DNA of 26,824 bases from RGIG5579 sp045544655 (GTDB taxonomy: Bacteria > Bacillota > Clostridia > Oscillospirales > SIG627): the NCBI GenBank assembly GCA_045544655.1, contig JAZPZL010000152.1, positions 1 through 26,824 of the forward strand, read 5' to 3'. The notes beneath the pieces are model-generated. The model ran no database searches, was not told where the DNA came from, and saw only the letters and a program-made list of their open reading frames with translations. Both the position numbers and the translations under genes were made by a program. Positions 16,136 through 23,494 of the stretch are shown piece by piece (position 1 is the stretch's first letter; the number at the start of each line of letters is the position of its first letter).

Positions 16136-16166
16136 AAAAAAAGGACGTCGGCTGACGTCCTTTTTT
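16136..16166. terminator. Bidirectional terminator
   Basis: AAAAAAAGGACGTC and GACGTCCTTTTTT flank a GGCT loop. The A and T runs on both sides make it usable by both convergent genes; it ends 1 bp before the GH28 stop. Confidence 0.92.
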
Positions 16167-16167
16167 G

Positions 16168-17532
16168 TTATACAAAGGTTCTGTTTTTGCCTTTGTCTTG
16201 GGGAGCGATGCCCCAGGGATGGGCTTCGATACACTGGTCCCAGGTAGCTTTTTTCACGGTGATGGGGGTAGAAGCGATCTGCTCCACGGCTCCTTCACTT
16301 GCCACCCAGATCTGTGGCTCCTTCCAGCCCTCCACCGTGCAGTTTTCAAAGATGAGCTTATCGAAATTTGCGGCGACCAGGAGGGGAAACTCATCCACGC
16401 CTTCCTTGGCGCGGATGGTCACGTTTTTCAAGTGGCAGGTGACCTTTTCATTTTCATCTCCCCAAAGCATACCGGGGCGCAGGATCTCCCCCATCGTGCA
16501 ATTTTCAAAGGTAATGGAGCGCAGAGAACGGTTACAGCACCAGCGATGCAAGCCGTCAAATTCCAAACGGAAGGCTTCTCTCGCCTGAGCAAAGTTGCAG
16601 TTTTTGATCACGATGTTTTCCGCCGGACGGCGCAGATCTGCTCTGTAATCACAGTAGTAAGCGAAATTGGCAATGGTTTCGTGACGGATCTTATCACCCT
16701 TTCCCGTGTTGGCGCCTTCCCTCTTTTCCTCATCGGTCAAATACAAGCGGAAGGGAAAACGCAGGGGTCTTTCCACGGAATTGCAATTCTCGATCAAAAC
16801 GTTGTTGCCGCCTACCCGGAAGGCGTGACAAGCAGAATTGACGATACAGTTCCGCACGGTCATATCGTGAATGTCAAAGCCGGCAACGCAGTCGTCCCCG
16901 CACTGGAACTCACAGTCCTCCACCAAAACGTTGTCGCAGGTTCTGAAGTCTACTCCATCGTGACCTCCAAAGACGGCAATGCCGCGCACGGTAATATTTT
17001 TGCTTTGGAAAATTGCGTGGCACCAGTTTGCGCTATGCAAAAAGGTGTAGCCCTCCAAACGGATATTCTCACATCTCCAAAAGCTCATTCCGTGAGGACC
17101 GCGGAACTGCGCTTCTCCCTGAGGATCCATACAGTTACAGCCGTCAATATAAGAGCCTTTTTCTCCGATCACGGCAATATCGTGGGCGTCAAAGGCGCGG
17201 ATCAGACCGTTGGACCAACGGCTGGTAGAGATCGCAGATTGGCACGTTTGCGGGGTATTCCCCACCTCCTCCCGCTCGATCGGCTCCAAGGGGTCCTCCA
17301 GGTAGCCGAAATAATCCTCGGGATCGCGGCTTCCCTTCAAAATGGCACCGCTTTCCAGGTAAAGCTCCACACCGCTGCGAAGGCGGATGCCGCCCGTCAA
17401 ATACACCCCCGCAGGCACCAATACCCTGCCGCCGCCCGACAGGAAGCAATCATCAATGGCTTTTTGAATCTTTTCGGTTTGCGGTACGTCCGAATAATGG
17501 GCACCGTAGTCGGTAATATTAAAAATCTTCAT
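16168..17532 (-). CDS. Glycoside hydrolase family 28-like (polygalacturonase-type) enzyme
   Basis: The start is the ATG at 17532 behind AAGGAG; a longer frame begins upstream of the promoter. The 454-residue protein opens with the pectate-lyase-type beta-helix signature (FNITDYGA, then IQKAIDDCFLSGGGRVLVPA). Catalytic landmarks of GH28 are recognisable but modified: HDGVD (191-195) at NTDGID, CGDDCVA (211-217) with the Asp pair, and SACHAFRVGG (233-242) at the usual GHG position. There is no signal peptide, so it should act on imported pectin-type oligosaccharides. It is divergent from a clan GH-A glycosidase, a typical catabolic pairing. Confidence 0.87.
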   Translation of the reverse strand: MKIFNITDYGAHYSDVPQTEKIQKAIDDCFLSGGGRVLVPAGVYLTGGIRLRSGVELYLESGAILKGSRDPEDYFGYLEDPLEPIEREEVGNTPQTCQSAISTSRWSNGLIRAFDAHDIAVIGEKGSYIDGCNCMDPQGEAQFRGPHGMSFWRCENIRLEGYTFLHSANWCHAIFQSKNITVRGIAVFGGHDGVDFRTCDNVLVEDCEFQCGDDCVAGFDIHDMTVRNCIVNSACHAFRVGGNNVLIENCNSVERPLRFPFRLYLTDEEKREGANTGKGDKIRHETIANFAYYCDYRADLRRPAENIVIKNCNFAQAREAFRLEFDGLHRWCCNRSLRSITFENCTMGEILRPGMLWGDENEKVTCHLKNVTIRAKEGVDEFPLLVAANFDKLIFENCTVEGWKEPQIWVASEGAVEQIASTPITVKKATWDQCIEAHPWGIAPQDKGKNRTFV

Positions 17533-17563
17533 CCGTTTTTCTCCTTGAAAAGAGGTTTTTACC

Positions 17564-17592
17564 ATTCTAGCAACGGAAAAATGAAAAGTCAA
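17564..17592 (-). promoter_or_regulatory. Sigma-A promoter of the GH28 gene
   Basis: On the minus strand TTGACT (17592-17587), 17 bases, TAGAAT (17569-17564). The predicted start lies near 17557, about 25 bases before the ATG. Confidence 0.75.
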
Positions 17593-17599
17593 CTTTTTC

Positions 17600-17631
17600 G
17601 CAATAATTGCCCCGTTTCTTTCGATAATTGT
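17600..17631. promoter_or_regulatory. Possible paired operator between divergent glycosidase genes
   Basis: GCAATAATTGC (17600-17610) is a perfect 11-base palindrome. TCGATAATTGT (17621-17631) is a similar sequence in the same orientation starting exactly 21 bp later, two helical turns. They lie just upstream of the GH28 -35 box and between the two divergent promoters. No regulator gene is adjacent. Confidence 0.35.
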
Positions 17632-17645
17632 GAAAACTGCCTCTT

Positions 17646-17676
17646 TTGCTTGCATCCTTTTGAAATCTGATATAGT
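17646..17676 (+). promoter_or_regulatory. Weak or extended -10 promoter of the GH-A gene
   Basis: TGATATAGT (17668-17676) fits an extended -10. The -35 candidates TTGCTT (17646) and TTGCAT (17650) give spacings of 19 and 15, both poor, which suggests an activator-dependent promoter. Confidence 0.4.
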
Positions 17677-17709
17677 ATAAAATCAGCAAAAGAAAAAGGA
17701 GAAACCGTT

Positions 17710-19761
17710 ATGGCAAAAATGATTCCCTTTCCTGCATATCACGATTTTGCACCCCTTGATATTTCCTATTTATTTGAGGATGAAAAGCCTGCAGGCAAGC
17801 ACGGCTTTCTCACCGTTCAGGGAGAAAGATTTGTATTTGAAGACGGCACACCCGTCCGCTTCTGGGGCACCAATCTGAACAGCGGCGCATGCTTCCCCGA
17901 AAAGCCCTACGCCGAAAAGCTGGCAAAACGCCTTGCCGCATACGGATGTAACATCGTGCGTTTCCACCAGACGGATTCCGAATGGGCAACTCCCAGCATC
18001 TATCAGCTGAAAAAGGGGAAACGCCTTGCCAATACCTCCACCTACGATCCGGAATCCTTCGACCGTCTGGATTATCTGATCTCCTGCCTGAAAAAAGAGG
18101 GTATCTATATTTACCTGGATATGCTTACCTATCGCAAATTCAAGGAGGAGGACGGTGTCCGTAATGCGGTAGCCCTTTGCGACCGTGCCGCTCCCTACTG
18201 TATGTTCGACCGTAAGATCATCCAGCTGCAGAAGGAATACTGTAAGACTATGTGGGAGCACGTAAATCCCTACACGGGACTTGCCTATAAGGATGATCCC
18301 GCCTTCGTTCTTTCCGATGCGGTCAACGAGGTGGATCTCTTCGGCACTTTTCGCAAGCATATCGACGTAGAGCCTTACGCTTCGGAATTCCGCGAAATGT
18401 ACCGCTCCTGGGTTCTGGAAAACGGAAAAGATACGGACGTAGACGGCACGGATCTCAACGACAATACCGACGAGACCTTGAACGAATTCAAGATCAAGGT
18501 TTGCCGCGATTATCACGACGAGATGTTCGGCTATATGCGCTCTCTGGGGGTTCGCATTCCCTTCACGGGAATCAACTTCTCCTGGAAATACGTACAGTGC
18601 AAGGCATCTCAGGTCAGCGGTGACTTCATGGATTCCCACCTGAACGTGCGCTTTATGAGCTGGAATCCCGGTGAAAAGTACTGCAGACACATTTCCCTTC
18701 ACGAGCAGCCCGAATGGGGCGCAATGCGCAACGCCCGTATGCGTACCTTCAAAAAGCCCTTCTTCACCTCGGAATGGGACGTGACCTTTCCCAACGCTTA
18801 CCGTGCGGAAAGCTCCATTATGCTTGCCGCCATCGGTATGCTGCAGAACTGGTCCGGTTACACCATTCATACCTACGCTTACACCAGCCTTCTGGAGCAT
18901 ATGAAGATCCTGGGCAAGGAGGTCAATTCCGACACCATCGGCAACGTAGGCTACCGTGAAGGGATCTTCTCCACCTGGAACGACCCTGCGAAATTCGGTA
19001 TGTTCTACCACGCCTCCATCATTACCCGCAGAGAGGACGTTCGCCCCTCTGAGAAAAAGATCACCATTCGCGTAGACGATCTGAATGCAGACCGAAATCA
19101 GGCTCCCGGCGCCCTGACTCAGCCCTCTAAAAAAGCGTTCATTGCCGCCACCGAGCTGTGCCAGATCGGCACGGATTATTGGGGTGAGGCAGAGGATGCC
19201 ATTCCCGATACCCAGCCTCTGGTGGATGTGGAAAAAGGTGAGGTTCGCTCCGACACGGGCGAGCTTTACCGTAGCTGGAAAAAGAAATACGGTACCGTGG
19301 ACACCCCAAAATCCAAGGCGGTTTACGGAAGACTGAACCAGGTCGGTGAGATCGCCCTTTCGGGAATGAAGATCAACTGCAAAAACGATTACGCAGTCAT
19401 TGCCGTCTCTTCCCTGAACAATAATCTGGACCTGAACAAAACCGATTCCATCCTGCTCACCGCCGTGGGGAAGGTTGAAAATACGGATATGAAACAGAGC
19501 CTTGCGCCCGAAGAGGTACAGAAAAACGACGGTCTTGCACCCTATATGCAAATGGACGATTTCGGCAAGCCTCCCATCCTTTGCGAGGTCATTGAAGCTG
19601 AGATCGAGCTGGAGACCGATCGGTCCAATATGGTGATCTGGGCAGTCAATGCGGAAGGCGTTTACGTGGGCAACGTTCCCACCACCTACGAGGATGGCAA
19701 GCTGAAATTCACCTTGGGCGATAAATTCCCTTCCATCTATTACCTTATCGAGGCAGAATAA
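17710..19761 (+). CDS. Clan GH-A glycoside hydrolase (cellulase/GH5-like)
   Basis: The 683-residue protein has a TIM-barrel glycosidase domain (about 40-430) and a beta-sandwich C-terminal region (about 520-683). Seen: GTPVRFWGTNLNSGACFP (46-63), NIVRFHQ (81-87), an acid/base Glu207 in LSDAVNEVDLF and a nucleophile Glu355 in FFTSEWDVTFPNAYRAE, the spacing expected for clan GH-A. There is no signal peptide, so the enzyme is likely intracellular and acts on imported oligosaccharides. The exact family and sugar cannot be assigned by eye. It is divergent from the GH28 gene; AAAGGAG precedes the ATG. Confidence 0.83.
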   Translation: MAKMIPFPAYHDFAPLDISYLFEDEKPAGKHGFLTVQGERFVFEDGTPVRFWGTNLNSGACFPEKPYAEKLAKRLAAYGCNIVRFHQTDSEWATPSIYQLKKGKRLANTSTYDPESFDRLDYLISCLKKEGIYIYLDMLTYRKFKEEDGVRNAVALCDRAAPYCMFDRKIIQLQKEYCKTMWEHVNPYTGLAYKDDPAFVLSDAVNEVDLFGTFRKHIDVEPYASEFREMYRSWVLENGKDTDVDGTDLNDNTDETLNEFKIKVCRDYHDEMFGYMRSLGVRIPFTGINFSWKYVQCKASQVSGDFMDSHLNVRFMSWNPGEKYCRHISLHEQPEWGAMRNARMRTFKKPFFTSEWDVTFPNAYRAESSIMLAAIGMLQNWSGYTIHTYAYTSLLEHMKILGKEVNSDTIGNVGYREGIFSTWNDPAKFGMFYHASIITRREDVRPSEKKITIRVDDLNADRNQAPGALTQPSKKAFIAATELCQIGTDYWGEAEDAIPDTQPLVDVEKGEVRSDTGELYRSWKKKYGTVDTPKSKAVYGRLNQVGEIALSGMKINCKNDYAVIAVSSLNNNLDLNKTDSILLTAVGKVENTDMKQSLAPEEVQKNDGLAPYMQMDDFGKPPILCEVIEAEIELETDRSNMVIWAVNAEGVYVGNVPTTYEDGKLKFTLGDKFPSIYYLIEAE

Positions 19762-19803
19762 GAGAAGAGATCCGCTACGAAAAACGGTTCTTTGGAGCGT
19801 TTT

Positions 19804-19821
19804 ATGGATTGAACAATCCAT
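19804..19821. other. Short perfect inverted repeat between the GH-A and membrane protein genes
   Basis: ATGGATTG and CAATCCAT are separated by only AA. No T run follows, so it is not a normal terminator. It could be an mRNA processing or stabilising hairpin in the 80-bp gap. A weaker AAAACG/CGTTTT pairing lies just before it (19781-19803). Confidence 0.5.
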
Positions 19822-19841
19822 TCTGAAAAGGAGCGATCGCA

Positions 19842-20411
19842 ATGAAAAAAGCAAAGTTTTCAAAATACTTCAAAAAGAAGATCCTTCCCCTTTTGAAAGC
19901 AATTTTCCCCACTGCAATTCTGACCTTTATTTCCTACGCGTTTCTTTCCCAATTCATCGGTGCAGGAATGCTTGACGGATACTTTTCCCAATTTACGGCA
20001 AATCTGTTGGCATCCATCGTCTCCACCGTTTTTTACGCCCTTTGGTTTCACTGGTTTTACACGACTACCACCAATAAGATCTACGTTTTGAACGTTAAGA
20101 CGGATTCCCCATTCCACTTTTTCAAGGAAAGCAAAGCCTTTTTCAAGGAGGAATGCATCCCCTTTTTGATGATTTACGGAGGCTTCACCGTACTTTTCGA
20201 AGGGATCGCCGCAGCAAGCATTCTGTCCGACTCCCGTATGCACTGGCTTTTTGCCTATGCGCACAGTGCCCTCTTTCCCCTGAGGATCGCGGATAACGAG
20301 CCGAACCTCTTTCTTGCTCCCCTCTTCAGCATCGCCGCTTTGATTTTGCTGATTACTCTCTTTGCAACGCTGAGCAGAAAAAGACTGCACAAAAAGCTTT
20401 CCAAGCAATAG
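19842..20411 (+). CDS. Small membrane protein, unknown function
   Basis: A 189-residue basic membrane protein with about four hydrophobic segments (about 16-40, 48-70, 103-128 and 160-178) and Lys-rich ends (MKKAKFSKYFKKK and RKRLHKKLSKQ). I do not recognise a family. AAGGAG is nine bases before the ATG. It follows the GH-A gene by 80 bp with no convincing terminator and precedes a strong one, so it may be co-transcribed, but a role in sugar use is not supported. Confidence 0.75.
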   Translation: MKKAKFSKYFKKKILPLLKAIFPTAILTFISYAFLSQFIGAGMLDGYFSQFTANLLASIVSTVFYALWFHWFYTTTTNKIYVLNVKTDSPFHFFKESKAFFKEECIPFLMIYGGFTVLFEGIAAASILSDSRMHWLFAYAHSALFPLRIADNEPNLFLAPLFSIAALILLITLFATLSRKRLHKKLSKQ

Positions 20412-20416
20412 CAACG

Positions 20417-20447
20417 ATCCCGACTCCGCGAAGTCGGGATTTTTTTA
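20417..20447 (+). terminator. Terminator, first of two nearly identical copies
   Basis: ATCCCGACT and AGTCGGGAT pair around CCGCGA, followed by a run of T. The block 20413-20446 is 33/34 identical to 21488-21521. Confidence 0.92.
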
Positions 20448-20455
20448 TAAAAAAC

Positions 20456-20484
20456 TTGTCAATTTTTTATGGCTATGATACAAT
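20456..20484 (+). promoter_or_regulatory. Sigma-A promoter of the M23-like gene
   Basis: TTGTCA (20456-20461), 17 bases, TACAAT (20479-20484). It starts 9 bp after the preceding terminator. Confidence 0.78.
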
Positions 20485-20517
20485 AGAATCAATAAAAAGT
20501 ACAAGGAAGGTTTTGAA

Positions 20518-21483
20518 TTGAAAAGAATTCTGCTATCAGCTTTGGCATTGGCTTTGATCTTTCCGTTAACCTCTGCCTTTGCTCTCTCCGCTTCTTTCCC
20601 GTGCATCTCTGATGACGGTACGCACCAATACACCGGCCCCTGCGACAGCACCTGTGATCTTTGCGGAGCGAAACGGGTCACCTTGGGACACATTTACGAG
20701 GACGAATGCGATCCCGATTGCAATTTCTGCGGGGAGCGGAGAACCGTCACGCATCAATATACAAGCGACTGCGACGAGCTTTGTAACCTTTGCCGGCGCA
20801 GAAGAGCCGTATCCCATACCTTCACCGATGATGCAGACCTTGATTGCGATGTGTGCGGCGGAAAAAGGCCGTCCTTCCTCGTAGGGGATCTGGATCGCAA
20901 CGACAGTCTTGATCTGGATGATGCCATTTACGCATTGTACCACGTCAATTTTCCCGATGCTTACCCCGTGAGTCAATCCATTGACTTTGACGGAAATGAA
21001 AAGAATGATCTGAACGATGCGATCCATCTGCTTTATCACGTCAACTTCCCCCACAATTACCCCTTGAACAAAGGATTCTATTTGCATTGGCCCGTACCGG
21101 ATGAGGATACCGGTACCGTTACAGGTTCCACCACACTAAACAATTTCTTTGTCGACATTGGCGTAGGCGGCTGGGCAAACATCGGAAAGATCCCCGCCCT
21201 TGCCACGGAAGACGGAAGTGTCGTTCGGAGCGGCTACTACTCCGATTGGGGAAATCTTGTGGTCATCGATCACGGCAACGGCTACCAGACCTATTACGCC
21301 CATCTGGACTCCGCCTCCGTTTCCGTCGGGCAGAAGGTTTATGCAGGGGACGAGGTAGGCAAGATCGGCGCAACGGGTAATACCTCTACCGTCAAGCTTC
21401 GCCTCATTCTTTATGCACCCGTCGGCTCAGGCGGCGCCTCCGTCCGCGTAGACCCCTTAAGCTACCTCAAACAACCGAAATAA
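20518..21483 (+). CDS. Secreted Cys-repeat, dockerin and degenerate M23 protein
   Basis: The TTG at 20518 follows AAGGAAGG by seven bases and begins a Sec signal peptide (cleavage probably after about residue 25). The 321 residues then show four Cys-rich repeats (about 35-117; units such as CDSTCDLCGAKR), a pair of dockerin-type calcium loops (about 122-183; GDLDRNDSLDLDDAIYALYH and DFDGNEKNDLNDAIHLLYH), and an M23/LytM-like domain (about 205-318). In the last, YYAHLDS and GQKVYAGDEVG are well kept, but the usual H-x3-D site reads Asn209 with Asp213, and HLH reads Lys293-Leu-Arg295. Two or more zinc ligands are lost, so it is probably a non-catalytic binding domain. Standalone gene between twin terminators. 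Confidence 0.85.
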   Translation: MKRILLSALALALIFPLTSAFALSASFPCISDDGTHQYTGPCDSTCDLCGAKRVTLGHIYEDECDPDCNFCGERRTVTHQYTSDCDELCNLCRRRRAVSHTFTDDADLDCDVCGGKRPSFLVGDLDRNDSLDLDDAIYALYHVNFPDAYPVSQSIDFDGNEKNDLNDAIHLLYHVNFPHNYPLNKGFYLHWPVPDEDTGTVTGSTTLNNFFVDIGVGGWANIGKIPALATEDGSVVRSGYYSDWGNLVVIDHGNGYQTYYAHLDSASVSVGQKVYAGDEVGKIGATGNTSTVKLRLILYAPVGSGGASVRVDPLSYLKQPK

Positions 21484-21487
21484 AGAA

Positions 21488-21521
21488 AACGATCCCGACT
21501 CCGCGGAGTCGGGATTTTTTT
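21488..21521 (+). terminator. Terminator, second near-identical copy
   Basis: ATCCCGACT-CCGCGG-AGTCGGGAT is a perfect 24-base palindrome (21492-21515) followed by a T run. It differs from the copy at 20413-20446 by one base, which restores perfect pairing here. Confidence 0.93.
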
Positions 21522-21540
21522 CATTTTTCTGCACCGAAAA

Positions 21541-21570
21541 ATCGTCCCCGACGAATCCGTCGGGGACGAT
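21541..21570. repeat. Perfect 13-bp hairpin, 'empty' relative of the element at 21724
   Basis: ATCGTCCCCGACG and CGTCGGGGACGAT pair perfectly around a 4-base AATC loop. The left flank and arm (21529-21554) match 21717-21743 closely (ctgc-R-ccgaaaaa then tcg-Y-ccccgacga). There is no T run directly after it on the plus strand; on the minus strand an A-run side gives TTTTT after the stem, so it could terminate minus-strand transcripts. Confidence 0.85.
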
Positions 21571-21596
21571 CAACAAAAGCTTATGAATTTTCTAAG

Positions 21597-21701
21597 CGAT
21601 TTCGATGCAGAACGAGGCGCTCAAGGAAAAACCGAAGGCGTTTACTGAGCGTAAACAACTGAAGGTTTTTCCCGCGAGGAACGAAGTTATGCGCGAAATC
21701 G
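21597..21701. repeat. Structured repeat element, copy A
   Basis: Outer arms CGATTTCG (21597-21604) and CGAAATCG (21694-21701). Inside is a core from 21613: CGAGGCGC, then a 3-bp helix CTC/GAG (21620-21622 with 21676-21678), a 9-bp helix GGAAAAACC/GGTTTTTCC (21625-21633 with 21664-21672), and a conserved terminal part with GGCGTTTACT and GTAAAC that forms a 6-bp hairpin (21640-21656). Homologous to copy B at a constant offset of 128 bp over the left half of the core. Overlapping open frames here are not convincing genes. Confidence 0.8.
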
Positions 21702-21723
21702 AGACGAAAATGTTTCCTGCGCC

Positions 21724-21831
21724 GAAAAAATCGCCCCCGACGAGGCGCACAAGGGCAACTCGAGGGCGTTTACTAATCGTAAATAACCAAGAGTTGCTCC
21801 GACGTGCAACAAAGTCGGGGGTGATTTTTTC
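21724..21831. repeat. Structured repeat element, copy B, inside a bidirectional terminator-like stem
   Basis: Outer arms of 18 bases (21724-21741 with 21814-21831) pair fully with one G-T wobble; they carry an A run at one end and a T run at the other, so they can end groEL transcripts on the minus strand. The loop holds the same core as copy A: CGAGGCGC (21741), GCAC/GTGC (21747-21750 with 21804-21807), GGGCAACTC/GAGTTGCTC (21753-21761 with 21791-21799) and GGCGTTTACT with GTAAAT. The right end lies 9 bp from the groEL stop. Confidence 0.82.
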
Positions 21832-21840
21832 AAGTAGGAA

Positions 21841-23481
21841 TTAATACATGCCGCCTGCGGCACCTGCTGCTGCAGCGGCTGCTGCGGCGGCTGCCTGAGC
21901 ATCTTCCTTCTTATCGGTTACCAGAACCTCGGTGGTCAGAACCATGGAAGCCACGCTGGAAGCGTTGGCAAGAGCGGAGCGGGTCACCTTGGTAGGATCG
22001 ATAATGCCTGCTTCGTACATATCCACGTACTCTTCGCTATAAGCGTTGAAGCCGTAAGCGATCTTACCGGAGGTAAGGATCTTGTCGATGATCACGCTAC
22101 CCTCAAAGCCTGCGTTTACGGCGATCTGACGGGCGGGCTCCTCCAAGGCGCGGAGAACGATCTCTACACCGATCTTCTCTTCGCCCTGAGTGGTCTCGAG
22201 AAGAGCCTTTACGGCGCCTACGGTATTGAGAAGTGCTACACCGCCACCGGGAACGATACCCTCTTCCACTGCGGCGCGGGTTGCGTTGAGCGCGTCCTCA
22301 ATGCGGAGCTTCTTATCCTTCATTTCAGCTTCGGTAGCAGCACCTGCCTTGATCACGGCTACACCGCCTGCCAGCTTTGCAAGTCTTTCCTGTAGCTTTT
22401 CGCGGTCGAAGTCGGAAGTGGTGGTCTCAATGCTCTGACGGATGGAAGCGATTCTGTCCTGAATTGCCTGGGTGTCACCTGCACCGCCAACGATGATGGT
22501 ATTTTCCTTGGTGATCTTAACCTGCTTTGCACGGCCAAGCATATCCAGACCGGTCTCCTTCAGTTCCAGGCCGAGATCGGAGGATACGACGGTACCGCCG
22601 GTGAGAATGGCGATGTCCTGAAGCATATCCTTTCTTCTGTCACCGAAACCGGGAGCCTTAACGGCTGCGCAAGTAAAGGTGCCGCGGAGCTTGTTTACAA
22701 GCAGGGTGGAAAGTGCTTCGCCCTCTACGTCCTCAGCAATGATGACCAGCTTCTTGCCGGACTGCATTACCTGCTCGAGGAGGGGGAGAATGTCCTGAAT
22801 GTTGGAGATCTTCTTATCGGTGATGAGAAGGATGGCGTCGTCAAAAACAGCCTCCATCTTATCGGTATCGGTTACCATATAGGGAGAGAGGTATCCACGG
22901 TCAAACTGCATACCCTCTACAACCTCACAGTAGGTCTCTGCGGACTTGCTCTCCTCAACGGTGATAACGCCGTCTGCGGAAACCTTATCCATTGCGTCTG
23001 CGATCAGAGTACCGATCACCTCGTCACCGCCGGAAATGGTACCAACGCGAACGATGTCCTCCTTGCCGGAAACGGGCTTGGAATTCTTCTTCAATTCTGC
23101 AATTGCGGCTTCAACTGCCTTTGCAATACCCTTCTTCAGGATCATGGGATTTGCACCTGCGGTCACGTTCTTCATACCCTCGTGAACGAAGGCCTGAGCC
23201 AGAACGGTAGCGGTGGTGGTACCGTCACCTGCGGCGTCGTTGGTCTTAACGGCAACCTGACGGATGAGCTGAGCTCCCATATTTTCAAAAGGATCGGGAA
23301 GCTCGATCTCCTTGGCGATGGTAACACCGTCGTTGGTGATCAGGGGAGCGCCGAATTTCTTATCGAGAACTACGTTTCTGCCCTTGGGACCGATGGTAGC
23401 CTTCACAGCGTTTGCAAGCTGGTCGATACCGGCCATCAATTTGTTTCTTGCTTCAATGCCGTAGATCATATCTTTTGCCAT
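21841..23481 (-). CDS. groEL: Chaperonin GroEL (60 kDa subunit)
   Basis: GroEL forms the double-ring ATP-dependent folding chamber capped by GroES. The 546-residue protein is full length: MAKDMIYGIEARNKL start, ATP-site DGTTTATVLAQA (about 86-97), RGYLSPYM (about 196-203), and GIVPGGGVALL (about 408-418). The C-terminus is DKKEDAQ followed by ten alanines and GAAGGMY, an alanine-rich version of the usual Gly-Gly-Met tail. AGGAGG precedes the ATG, 13 bp after groES. Regulated with groES by CIRCE/HrcA. Confidence 0.99.
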   Translation of the reverse strand: MAKDMIYGIEARNKLMAGIDQLANAVKATIGPKGRNVVLDKKFGAPLITNDGVTIAKEIELPDPFENMGAQLIRQVAVKTNDAAGDGTTTATVLAQAFVHEGMKNVTAGANPMILKKGIAKAVEAAIAELKKNSKPVSGKEDIVRVGTISGGDEVIGTLIADAMDKVSADGVITVEESKSAETYCEVVEGMQFDRGYLSPYMVTDTDKMEAVFDDAILLITDKKISNIQDILPLLEQVMQSGKKLVIIAEDVEGEALSTLLVNKLRGTFTCAAVKAPGFGDRRKDMLQDIAILTGGTVVSSDLGLELKETGLDMLGRAKQVKITKENTIIVGGAGDTQAIQDRIASIRQSIETTTSDFDREKLQERLAKLAGGVAVIKAGAATEAEMKDKKLRIEDALNATRAAVEEGIVPGGGVALLNTVGAVKALLETTQGEEKIGVEIVLRALEEPARQIAVNAGFEGSVIIDKILTSGKIAYGFNAYSEEYVDMYEAGIIDPTKVTRSALANASSVASMVLTTEVLVTDKKEDAQAAAAAAAAAAGAAGGMY

Positions 23482-23494
23482 AATAAGTTCCTCC

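Noticed and set aside
16165..17670. A 501-codon plus-strand frame over the GH28 gene
   Set aside because: Begins inside the terminator hairpin and is antisense to a gene with beta-helix and GH28 motifs.
17770..19863. A 697-codon open frame on the minus strand
   Set aside because: It is antisense to the GH-A glycosidase, which has catalytic motifs, ribosome site and codon pattern; the antisense frame has none.
21605..21844. A 79-codon open frame across both structured elements
   Set aside because: It has no ribosome site, spans the two palindromic units and is made of their repeats; it is better explained as non-coding.
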